Shown: positions 14,625 to 20,644 of the stretch, in pieces
Position numbering within the stretch: the stretch's first letter is position 1
How the letters are laid out: each line of letters opens with the position of its first letter
Source: a virus
Length of the DNA: 21,384 nt
Reading direction: 5' to 3' (one strand)
IMG/VR virus record: IMGVR_UViG_3300042309_002409
Location: 1-21,384 of that record
The notes under the pieces: model-generated
Databases searched by the model: none
Seen by the model: only the letters and a program-made list of their open reading frames with translations
What the model was told of the DNA's origin: nothing
Made by a program: the position numbers and the translations under genes

Positions 14625-16628
14625 ATGGCAAGACGGTCTTTACCAAACCCAAGCAGGGAACAAAACCAAGCGGTGGTTGCTGCTAAGGTTACAATTATAA
14701 ATCAGCCAATAGAGGTGAAACTCTTTGGAACTCAAGGCGATGCACTTGAGCGTCTTGTTGTTCTTTTCACAAATGTATCTGACAATCTATACAACATAGC
14801 TGGGATCATGGGAGCTCAGCTAACGTCACTAAAAGAGACAGAAGATGCGTTAAAGGATTCAATGGCGGCCGCCAAGGATGCTGAAAATCAACAACTAGAA
14901 GCAAGAAGAGAAGAAAAAAAGTCAACTGGGAAAGAAAAAGAATCAAAAAATCCTTTCCAAAAATTAATAGACTTTTTTGAAGGTTTAATTAATATATTAA
15001 TACCATTCATTGTTGGTTTCTTTATTGGCTTGAAAAAAGAGTTTGGATTGATAGCAGCTCTTGTCCTTGTATTCAGGAAACAGATTTTTTCTGTATTAAA
15101 GTTGATCCCTGGTATTGTAAAGGGCGCAGCCGAGGGGATAGGAAAACTATTCAACTCTACCAAAAATATATTTGCAAATGTTGTTACGAGGGTAGGATCA
15201 GTTAGTGGATCAATTGCAACTCAATTTAGTAAAGCAGTTGGCTCTATCAAAAACACCTTTAGAGCCCTCCTTGTAATAAATTCTAACTTGATTGGGAAGA
15301 TAGTTGATTTTTTCACTCGCATTAAAAATCTCTTCACATCAAACAAACTAATAGCTACCATAAGTGGTGCATTCAATAAAATGTTCTCAATTGCAAGCGA
15401 TGTTGGCAAAACAATTACCAATGTTGGCGTTAGGTTAAAGTCAGTAGCAAAGATGATTGCTACACCGTTTCAAATTTTATCTAATGCGGTGTCAAAGCTT
15501 GGGGACCTTTTCAAGGGCCCTGTTCTCAAAGCCATTGACTTAGTCTCAAAAGCATTTGATACAGTTAAGGGCCTTTTTAAACCTCTTGCAAGTGTATTCA
15601 AAGCGGGTGCAAGCTTTGGAAGAATCCTAGGACCAATAGGTGTAGCGATAGGTGCCGTGATGGCAGTATTCAAAGGCGTCAGGCAAGCCTTTGCTGGTTT
15701 TGAAAAAGAAGGGATCTTTGGAGCAATCAAGGGTTTTGCAGCCGGCATAGTTAGTAGTGTCGTTGGGTTCTTGGGCGATATAGGTTCGTTTATAATTGGT
15801 AAGTTACTATCACTTCTTGGTTTTGAAGAGCTTGGTGAAAGAATAGCGTCGCTTGACTTTACGGAAATGTTGAACCAGGCAATTATGGGATTATTTGATA
15901 ATGTTAAAAGTGCATTTACGGGTATGTTTGGTAAGCTGACGGGTGGGTTCAAAAAGATATTCTCTGGTGAGGATATTATAGGTGGCATTGTCGATGTATT
16001 TACTGCAATACCTGGTTTACTAATTGATTTGATAACATCACCATTTGAAGCTCTAGGTGAGGCTATTAAAGAAGTGTTTGATTTTGACTTTGCTGCCTTG
16101 GCTAAGAAGCTCCTAATTGCAATAGCGCCACCAGATTCAGTCGTGGGCAAGATGATTGGTACTGGCCAGATGCAAAAAGAGGTAGATATTTCAGACGCCC
16201 AAATGCAAGCTCAAAGAGCTGCTAAAGAAGAAGCAAAGAAGGATGAAGCAAAGCAAGAAGGAAGTGTTGCGGCAACATCTCCGACCCCAACTCCATCCCC
16301 AACTCCAACACAGACTCAAGCAACTCGTAGCCCAGTATCAGCAGCACCTGTAGCCAGAGCGGCACCAGGAGCAGCACCTGTAACACCAACTGCCATGGCA
16401 CCAGTAGCCACAGCGGCACCAGGAGCCGCTATCAATATGGCATCTCAGAATGTTGCGGGAGTGCCTCGAGGCGCCGGCGGATCATCCCAGAATGTTGTTG
16501 CTCCCGTAACTACAACAAATGTTAATAATAGCCAGTCACAGAATGTTAGCATTAGACCAAATGCAACGCCTACATTTGGTATGTCAAATAGTGGCACTGG
16601 CGCTATGGTTCCGGTATTTGGATTCTAA
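14625..16628 (+). CDS. 29: Tail tape measure protein (gp29-like)
   Basis: The product has 667 residues, somewhat longer than T4 gp29 (590). A tape measure protein fixes tail length and is packed in the tube. A start region with AKVTIINQPIEVKLFGTQGDALERL leads into helices (about residues 50-105), a hydrophobic hairpin (about 113-145, LIDFFEGLINILIPFIVGFFIG), and long helical repeats with many Phe, Lys and Ile (FKPLASVFKAGASFGRILGPIGVAIGAVMAVF, about 325-355) that include further membrane-like stretches. A charged helix ends near 545. The C-terminal part of about 110 residues is low-complexity Ala/Pro/Thr, then Gln/Asn/Ser. Position after the gp26-like chaperone and the hydrophobic helices support the call; there is no lysozyme domain. 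Confidence 0.85.
   Translation: MARRSLPNPSREQNQAVVAAKVTIINQPIEVKLFGTQGDALERLVVLFTNVSDNLYNIAGIMGAQLTSLKETEDALKDSMAAAKDAENQQLEARREEKKSTGKEKESKNPFQKLIDFFEGLINILIPFIVGFFIGLKKEFGLIAALVLVFRKQIFSVLKLIPGIVKGAAEGIGKLFNSTKNIFANVVTRVGSVSGSIATQFSKAVGSIKNTFRALLVINSNLIGKIVDFFTRIKNLFTSNKLIATISGAFNKMFSIASDVGKTITNVGVRLKSVAKMIATPFQILSNAVSKLGDLFKGPVLKAIDLVSKAFDTVKGLFKPLASVFKAGASFGRILGPIGVAIGAVMAVFKGVRQAFAGFEKEGIFGAIKGFAAGIVSSVVGFLGDIGSFIIGKLLSLLGFEELGERIASLDFTEMLNQAIMGLFDNVKSAFTGMFGKLTGGFKKIFSGEDIIGGIVDVFTAIPGLLIDLITSPFEALGEAIKEVFDFDFAALAKKLLIAIAPPDSVVGKMIGTGQMQKEVDISDAQMQAQRAAKEEAKKDEAKQEGSVAATSPTPTPSPTPTQTQATRSPVSAAPVARAAPGAAPVTPTAMAPVATAAPGAAINMASQNVAGVPRGAGGSSQNVVAPVTTTNVNNSQSQNVSIRPNATPTFGMSNSGTGAMVPVFGF
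16344..16426 (+). repeat. Pair of 29-bp direct repeats in the tape measure gene
   Basis: Bases 16344-16372 and 16398-16426 match at 27 of 29 positions, 54 bases (18 codons) apart. They code for APVARAAPGA and APVATAAPGA in the Ala/Pro-rich tail of the tape measure protein, so copy number could change in frame. Confidence 0.8.
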
Positions 16629-16635
16629 AAAGAAA

Positions 16636-16657
16636 GGGGGCCAGTTTCCTGGCCCCC
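16636..16657 (-). terminator. Intrinsic terminator after gp32 (convergent with tape measure)
   Basis: A 9-bp perfect G/C-rich stem (GGGGGCCAG with CTGGCCCCC) closes a 4-base loop. On the minus strand it is followed by TTTCTTTTT, so it is a good terminator for gp32. On the plus strand it lies 7 bases after the tape measure stop but is followed by AAAACATC, without a U-run, so rightward termination would be weaker or rely on the stem alone. Confidence 0.8.
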
Positions 16658-16699
16658 AAAACATCACTATGGAACGCACTCCGTGCTTATAAGTGACGT

Positions 16700-17614
16700 T
16701 TATTCATCAGATGCAAGCTTCTTGAAGAAGTTAGGGAGGTCTTCTTCAGCCTCACTAAATACATCATTGTTGCTATCCCAAGGAACTTCCTTTTCCTGTT
16801 TGCTAGGCGCTTGCTTTGGCTTATATGCTGGAGCCTCATCCTCATCTTCTTCTTCCACTGCTCTAGTGCTTGATGAGTTGCCAAGAACCTTATCAAGACG
16901 ATTTTTGAGATCATCGTAGCTCTTGAATTCCTTCTTATCAACAAGAGCAGAAAGCGAATGCTCTTGATTCCAGTACTGCTCTAGCTTACTCTCATCACTT
17001 GAGATTGGTGATGGGCTATCAAACTCAGACTTATCATAATTACGATAGCCTTCTACCTTACGAATCTTCAACTTGAAGTCAGCGCCTTCCCACATATCAA
17101 ATGGGTTGACTGCCTTCTCATCTTCAAACTCAGGATACATTGAATTGTTGAGTTTGTCGTAGATCTTCTTACCATACTTGAAGAGGAAAACCTTTCCCTC
17201 ATTAGATGGATTTGATGGATCACGAACAACAAGAATATTGGAAATGAAATTCAGCTTACGCTTCCGCTCACTTACAACCTTCTTATTGGAATCAATGCCA
17301 CTATTCCAAAGCTTGGAATTGTCTTCACAAGCAGGGCACTTTTCGTTATGGGTAGTTGGACAGTTGTCGATGAACCAACCGCCTGGGCCCTTGAAGCCAT
17401 GTGAGAAGAGACGAACAAAAGGATTGTCCTCCCCTCGAGGTGCCGGTAGGAAACGAATTACTGCAAACCCGTTACCAGCTTGGTCAACACCTGGTTGCCA
17501 AAACCTCTCGTCCTTGCCCCTGCCGCTTTTCTCGGAAAGACTTTCTACAGTCTTTGCAAGCTTCTCGTAGTCACTTTGACGGCTACGCTTGAGTTGATTG
17601 AAATCTGTTGCCAT
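16700..17614 (-). CDS. 32: Single-stranded DNA-binding protein gp32
   Basis: The product has 304 residues (T4 gp32: 301). It coats ssDNA in replication, recombination and repair and recruits gp59, whose gene is next door. N-terminal basic residues LKRSRQS (8-14) correspond to the cooperative-binding region. The core starts with GNGFAVIRFLPAPR, and the zinc knuckle is H72 (SHGF), C85, C93, C96, the same ligand set as T4 H64, C77, C87, C90. ILVVRDPSNPSNEGKVFLFK and KKIYDKL match T4 nearly residue for residue. The C-terminal tail is acidic (EEEDEDEAP and SEAEEDLPNFF), the protein-interaction tail. A late promoter and an A/T-rich leader of about 58 bases with GGAG precede the ATG. Confidence 0.97.
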   Translation of the reverse strand: MATDFNQLKRSRQSDYEKLAKTVESLSEKSGRGKDERFWQPGVDQAGNGFAVIRFLPAPRGEDNPFVRLFSHGFKGPGGWFIDNCPTTHNEKCPACEDNSKLWNSGIDSNKKVVSERKRKLNFISNILVVRDPSNPSNEGKVFLFKYGKKIYDKLNNSMYPEFEDEKAVNPFDMWEGADFKLKIRKVEGYRNYDKSEFDSPSPISSDESKLEQYWNQEHSLSALVDKKEFKSYDDLKNRLDKVLGNSSSTRAVEEEDEDEAPAYKPKQAPSKQEKEVPWDSNNDVFSEAEEDLPNFFKKLASDE

Positions 17615-17678
17615 TTTATATTCTCCGTATTGAATGTATGTTTGTATATAACTTATTCACAATTTTCATAATATTGTT

Positions 17679-17686
17679 TATTTATA
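17679..17686 (-). promoter_or_regulatory. T4-type late promoter for gp32
   Basis: A perfect TATAAATA octamer lies on the minus strand in the 78-base gap between gp59 and gp32. Transcription would begin near 17673, giving a leader of about 58 bases that is almost free of G and C until the GGAG ribosome-binding site. T4 gp32 represses its own translation by binding an unstructured A/U-rich leader, so similar control is possible here. Confidence 0.6.
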
Positions 17687-17692
17687 ATACCT

Positions 17693-18277
17693 CTATTGAT
17701 GAAAATAGTCAACAGTTATTTTTTTCGTCTTCACCTTATCAAATGCTACAAATGGTGCATACTTTTGTAGCCTACTACACAGTACTGGCCAAATAGCAGG
17801 GTCAGCTATCTCTTGCTGCCAATACTTAATAAAATTCATATGAACGTTGAGAATAATTATAGTCTCTGGTGATATAGTTTTGCCAATATAATGTTTGAGT
17901 AACTTTGGGTGCTGGCCATCAAAGACTTGCAATGAGCTATCAATGTCAGCTGGTAACTTTTTTAGCTCTTCACTATAGACATACGATATCGAGTTCTGTC
18001 TGCCCTTCCACTTAAGGTACACATCATCACTAATCTCAGCATTTACAATATCACCTATCCATGCATCCGGACAATCAATAAAGTTAGCAACAAGAAGGCC
18101 AAGAGGGTCGCTGTGCTTTTGAAGCTTAGAGAAGAAATATTTGTCTTTGCGAACTTCAAAAGAAGTATACTGGACTTTCACCTTACCATTATACTTAAAG
18201 TAATCGTAGCTAGTATGAAAGTGATTCTTGATTGCTATGTAAAGTTGATATGCTTCGTACGGACTTTGCAGTTGCAT
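17693..18277 (-). CDS. 59: Helicase loader gp59
   Basis: The product has 194 residues from the chosen ATG (T4 gp59: 217). It binds fork DNA and gp32 and loads the gp41 replicative helicase. It aligns by eye with T4 gp59 over much of its length: AYQLYIAIKNHF (T4 VYKLYLMIKQHM), RKDKYFFSKLQK (T4 RRDKYFFQKL), DAWIGDI (identical), and LLKHYIGKTISPETIIILN (T4 LLQSNIISFETFILLD). The frame is open 20 codons further upstream to a TTG, but the ATG at 18277 puts the family start in place and is preferred. It overlaps the previous gene by 68 bases in a different frame. Confidence 0.92.
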   Translation of the reverse strand: MQLQSPYEAYQLYIAIKNHFHTSYDYFKYNGKVKVQYTSFEVRKDKYFFSKLQKHSDPLGLLVANFIDCPDAWIGDIVNAEISDDVYLKWKGRQNSISYVYSEELKKLPADIDSSLQVFDGQHPKLLKHYIGKTISPETIIILNVHMNFIKYWQQEIADPAIWPVLCSRLQKYAPFVAFDKVKTKKITVDYFHQ

Positions 18278-18821
18278 ATGTGTACCAGTTGGGTGCTTTT
18301 CTATACTTCCAACGTGCAAACTTAGACTTACTACCAATGTAGAAGTTTCTATAAGCGATCACTGGATCCTTATCTTTATATTCTTCAGGCATTGCTTGAA
18401 CAAATGATTGTACTTTCAAACCAGGGCCTGGCATGTTACGTGGGTGACCAACGGTTGCCAAATAATCCACAATTGATTGGCATGCATGTGTCTTCTTATA
18501 CCTTAGTGTATATTCCTGACATAAGGTATGTGTGTGGTTCAACAACCAGTTATAGTTCCGAATGTCTTCCCTAATCCAAATGTTACATGGATGCTTAAAG
18601 TGAACAGCATGATAAAGAACAAGATCTCTACAATCATCTAACTTGTACCTAGGAACCATTCTCTTACCAGAGACGGATGGCTGTATTGACATTGTGCCAT
18701 CTAAAACCCTATGGCAAGTTGATAACATCTGAACACTCTCTGTTACCATCTTAACCACATGCTGGTCACATAGCATCTGAGCTGCTATAGCAGGATGTTT
18801 ATCTACAATGAATATATTCAT
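18210..18821 (-). CDS. Conserved phage protein of unknown function
   Basis: The product has 203 residues from the ATG at 18821, which lies 5 bases past the previous stop; a TTG 15 bases upstream is possible but would overlap that stop. The start MNIFIVDKHPAIAAQMLCDQ and HVVKMVTESVQMLSTCHRVLDG, the HFKHPCNIWIREDIRNYNWL block, and AYRNFYIGSKSKFARW with APNWY are patterns I recall from a widespread phage and bacterial family without assigned function. It is rich in His and Trp and has no membrane segment. The family usually ends around APNWY (residue 180), so the last 22 or so residues, which overlap gp59, may be a local extension. A role in DNA metabolism would only be inferred from neighbours gp59 and gp32. 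Confidence 0.75.
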   Translation of the reverse strand: MNIFIVDKHPAIAAQMLCDQHVVKMVTESVQMLSTCHRVLDGTMSIQPSVSGKRMVPRYKLDDCRDLVLYHAVHFKHPCNIWIREDIRNYNWLLNHTHTLCQEYTLRYKKTHACQSIVDYLATVGHPRNMPGPGLKVQSFVQAMPEEYKDKDPVIAYRNFYIGSKSKFARWKYRKAPNWYTYATAKSVRSISTLHSNQESLSY

Positions 18822-18826
18822 GTAGC

Positions 18827-19288
18827 TTAATCCCAAAGATTCTCATAATATTTTCCAAAAAGGCGGAATGCGTTCTTCTTCCTTCCGAAGTATTTATTCC
18901 TCTTCTCGTTGTCTAGTTTGCCGTTTTTTACTATGCCGTCTTTGTTCCACTTGGGCTTCTCAATCCAGAAATTGGGTTCTTTGTCTTTGACTTCTTCGCC
19001 AAATGCCCAAATCATTTCGTCGAGAACCCAGTCCCAACGCTTGAAGTGAAACTCATCTGTATCCCAATCATTTTTCTTTGGCTTGGCAGCAGTCGAACGA
19101 AGATGCTCGGGGACATCTTCATCATCAGTATATGGTGCTCCATGCTGTGTTTTCTTCAACTGCTTGAGCATTGGGTGAATGATCAACGCAAGAGTTGCGT
19201 CCATGTTCCATGTGTCCCATGGATCAATGCGAACAGAGACTTTCTGTTTACCGTCTTTCTTTGGGTATTTACCGATTAAAACTTTCAT
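18827..19288 (-). CDS. Conserved hypothetical phage protein (DTWNMD / WDWVLDEMIWAF type)
   Basis: The product has 153 residues and an ATGA overlap with the upstream membrane protein gene. Two blocks look like a known phage family of unknown function: VSVRIDPWDTWNMDATLALIIHPMLKQLKKTQHG (residues of about 18-51) and FKRWDWVLDEMIWAFGEE (about 82-99). It is rich in Trp, Asp and Lys, with a charged C-terminus (KRNKYFGRKKNAFRLFGKYY). The family is frequent in T4-like marine phages. No catalytic motif is recognised. Confidence 0.8.
   Translation of the reverse strand: MKVLIGKYPKKDGKQKVSVRIDPWDTWNMDATLALIIHPMLKQLKKTQHGAPYTDDEDVPEHLRSTAAKPKKNDWDTDEFHFKRWDWVLDEMIWAFGEEVKDKEPNFWIEKPKWNKDGIVKNGKLDNEKRNKYFGRKKNAFRLFGKYYENLWD
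18891..18898 (-). promoter_or_regulatory. Possible late-type promoter before the 203-residue unknown gene
   Basis: AATAAATA on the minus strand fits NATAAATA and lies 70 bases before the ATG at 18821, inside the upstream gene. The match may be by chance in A/T-rich DNA, as it codes for ordinary residues (NKYF). Confidence 0.3.
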
Positions 19289-19548
19289 GATAGATAGTAC
19301 CTCATAATTCCAGCAAAAAGGATGACACCTATTACACCATTGAGAATCATTATCGCTCTATCATTCCACTTGAACCCAACGTAGAACCAACCTGCAGCAC
19401 CAATCCAACTGCAGATTAAATCAATATGTTGATACTCGGTAAGGCCACTTGCCCTCACGCTAATACCAGCAAGAGTTATGAAACTTGCTGCCCATTTTAC
19501 ATACCAAGTAATATCATACTTGGGCGTAATAGAATCAATTTGTGTCAC
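19285..19548 (-). CDS. Small two- to three-helix membrane protein
   Basis: The product has 87 residues and starts at GTG (19548), which overlaps the TGA of the 29-residue basic peptide gene as GTGA. Hydrophobic segments are at about 15-31 (WYVKWAASFITLAGISV), 45-58 (ICSWIGAAGWFYVG) and 66-83 (IMILNGVIGVILFAGIMR), joined by short charged loops. The type is common in marine T4-like phages, always without known function. The coupling to the basic peptide and to the next gene (ATGA) suggests that all three are made together. Confidence 0.8.
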   Translation of the reverse strand: MTQIDSITPKYDITWYVKWAASFITLAGISVRASGLTEYQHIDLICSWIGAAGWFYVGFKWNDRAIMILNGVIGVILFAGIMRYYLS

Positions 19549-19634
19549 TGCTTCTTACGGCGGGCCTTCCGCTTCTTTGAGCCTAGCTTAGCTCGCCCCT
19601 TACCATATCGCTTGATACCTGTTTTAGCTGGCAT
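19545..19634 (-). CDS. 29-residue very basic peptide
   Basis: This is a short open frame in an otherwise unexplained 103-base gap between two genes. It has an ATG, a GGAG Shine-Dalgarno sequence 9 bases upstream, and a stop (TGA) overlapped by the next gene's GTG. The product (MPAKTGIKRYGKGRAKLGSK then KRKARRKKQ) has 14 Lys or Arg among 29 residues and no acidic residue. That is like DNA-, RNA- or membrane-binding peptides. The function is unknown; translation is supported by the SD and the overlapped stop. Confidence 0.7.
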   Translation of the reverse strand: MPAKTGIKRYGKGRAKLGSKKRKARRKKQ

Positions 19635-19651
19635 ATGTCACTTCTCCATTA

Positions 19652-19888
19652 CTAAAGATCTTTCTCTCGGCGCAGTTGTTCTTTCTCTGCGGCGACCATT
19701 ACTCTATCTTCTGAAAACGCAAGCTGAATAGTTGCTTCCTTAACTGCATTAAGTAAAACACCAACTTGTGCTTCTACCTTTATGTCTGCTTTGTTCTTGT
19801 TAATAGCCATCAAAGCTTCGGCACACACTTTTGAAAGTTCACTTGCCTCAAGCATTAGATACTGAATTGTTTGTTGGCGCGAATCCAT
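19652..19888 (-). CDS. Small hypothetical helical protein
   Basis: From the ATG at 19888 (1 base after the previous stop) the product has 78 residues. An ATG at 19900 would add 4 residues (overlap 11 bases) and one at 19939 would add 17 (overlap 50 bases, no ribosome-binding site), so 19888 or 19900 is preferred. The product is a mainly helical, soluble protein (SRQQTIQYLMLEASELSKVCAEALMAI, then VGVLLNAVKEATIQLAFSEDRVMVAAEKEQLRREK). No family is recognised. It is part of the tight row of small genes downstream of the ligase. Confidence 0.65.
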   Translation of the reverse strand: MDSRQQTIQYLMLEASELSKVCAEALMAINKNKADIKVEAQVGVLLNAVKEATIQLAFSEDRVMVAAEKEQLRREKDL

Positions 19889-19889
19889 A

Positions 19890-20186
19890 TTATAGCTCAT
19901 CCATTGGTGGTTGGTCATCATTGGTTGTTTCACCAACATCCCATTCTAATTTAATAGGTTGGAGTATGAAGAACCCACCTTGCGATTTAATTGTTAGTGC
20001 TCTTGCCTTTGCGTCAACAAAGTCTCTATAGAGACCCTCAACACTCCAGAAAGAAAATAACCACTTTTTGGTTCTATACTCAACACACCACACGCCATTT
20101 TGGCCCACACCTTTAGCAAATCGCACCCTAACCTTATCGACAGGCTTGAGTACTAACTCTGAACCAAAATGGTCAATAGTATTCAT
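19890..20186 (-). CDS. Hypothetical protein, 98 residues
   Basis: It starts 3 bases after the stop of the upstream gene (spacing GTA). The N-terminal two-thirds look like a small beta domain (VLKPVDKVRVRFAKGVGQNGVWCVEY, KKWLFSFWSVEGLYRDF) and the C-terminus is acidic and Pro-containing (VGETTNDDQPPMDEL). The Trp-rich centre and acidic tail are features seen in many phage DNA-metabolism proteins, but no function can be given. No membrane segment is present. Confidence 0.65.
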   Translation of the reverse strand: MNTIDHFGSELVLKPVDKVRVRFAKGVGQNGVWCVEYRTKKWLFSFWSVEGLYRDFVDAKARALTIKSQGGFFILQPIKLEWDVGETTNDDQPPMDEL

Positions 20187-20189
20187 TAC

Positions 20190-20399
20190 TTACTCAGTAG
20201 TATCTGTAATGTTTTGGCCAACAGCCATTGTTCCACGCTTATTAACATAATCGCGGTGGTGTGCATGTGCAGCTTGCCAAAGGCGCTTCAACTCACCACG
20301 TTCTTGGTTGTCCTTAATCATTCCATTTGCCCCCTCCATTGCAAGCATTCTCTTTAGCTGACGAGGAAAGTTTGATTGGAAATCGCTTCGGTTTGCCAT
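20190..20399 (-). CDS. Conserved small phage protein, 69 residues
   Basis: It starts one base after the stop of the upstream gene. The sequence (RSDFQSNFPRQLKRMLAMEG, GELKRLWQAAHAHHRDYVNKR) has a basic helix, a Gly-rich turn and a His-rich second helix, which fits a small conserved phage family of unknown function that I recall from T4-like marine phages. The C-terminal 12 residues are polar and probably flexible. Both ends are packed against its neighbours. Confidence 0.7.
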   Translation of the reverse strand: MANRSDFQSNFPRQLKRMLAMEGANGMIKDNQERGELKRLWQAAHAHHRDYVNKRGTMAVGQNITDTTE

Positions 20400-20400
20400 A

Positions 20401-20568
20401 TTAGTTCACAGCCTCTACTGACTGCTGCTTAAGCTGAGTTGATGCCTGGCCAGTTACCTTGTTAATCAACGTCATTGAAACCCTAGCAGGAAGTTCTGCC
20501 AAGGCCGAAATAACAAGATTCACTTCTTCAAGGCTCAAATTTAAAGTTACATTTTGTTCATTAGTCAT
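20401..20568 (-). CDS. Small phage protein, 55 residues (first gene of small-gene row)
   Basis: The ATG at 20568 has a strong AAGGAG ribosome-binding site 9 bases upstream, which decides the start over an upstream ATG at 20589 that would lie before it. The product (NVTLNLSLEEVNLVISALAELPARVSMTLINKVTGQASTQL) has the 'sl.EvnlvlsaLaelP...v..LinkI..q' pattern found in many short proteins of tailed marine phages. It is probably two helices with no known function. It is the first gene after the promoter region at 20590-20641. Confidence 0.75.
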   Translation of the reverse strand: MTNEQNVTLNLSLEEVNLVISALAELPARVSMTLINKVTGQASTQLKQQSVEAVN

Positions 20569-20589
20569 TTTATCTCTCCTTAGATACAA

Positions 20590-20619
20590 TATTTACTATA
20601 CCACTATTATTTACTATAC
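20590..20619 (-). repeat. Twin 12-bp direct repeats in the promoter region
   Basis: GTATAGTAAATA occurs twice on the minus strand (20619-20608 and 20601-20590), with a period of 18 bases. Both lie between the ligase gene and the small-gene row, the second 12-22 bases before the ribosome-binding site. Confidence 0.75.
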
Positions 20620-20641
20620 AATAAATATGAAAATTAATCAA
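20613..20641 (-). promoter_or_regulatory. Sigma70-like promoter for small-gene row
   Basis: On the minus strand TTGATT (20641-20636) and TATAGT (20618-20613) are separated by exactly 17 bases, a good host sigma70 arrangement, placed 45 bases before the first ATG. The -10 box lies in the first of the twin 12-bp repeats. An AATAAATA octamer on the plus strand (20620-20627) is also within it, but has no gene to serve. Confidence 0.6.
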
Positions 20642-20644
20642 CAC

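Noticed and set aside
15470-16150. 226-codon minus-strand frame opposite the tape measure
   Set aside because: Composition (Pro/Ser/Asn/Ile) is that of the antisense of a helical protein, there is no ribosome-binding site, and it is fully inside the tape measure gene.
16658-16699. Second small hairpin (GCAC/GTGC nested in TCACT/AGTGA) in the gp32 3' end
   Set aside because: Stems are only 4-5 bp and likely by chance; the 9-bp terminator alone explains the end.
16683-17592. Plus-strand frames opposite gp32
   Set aside because: gp32 is certain by similarity to T4; the plus-strand frames are its shadow and have no promoter or SD.
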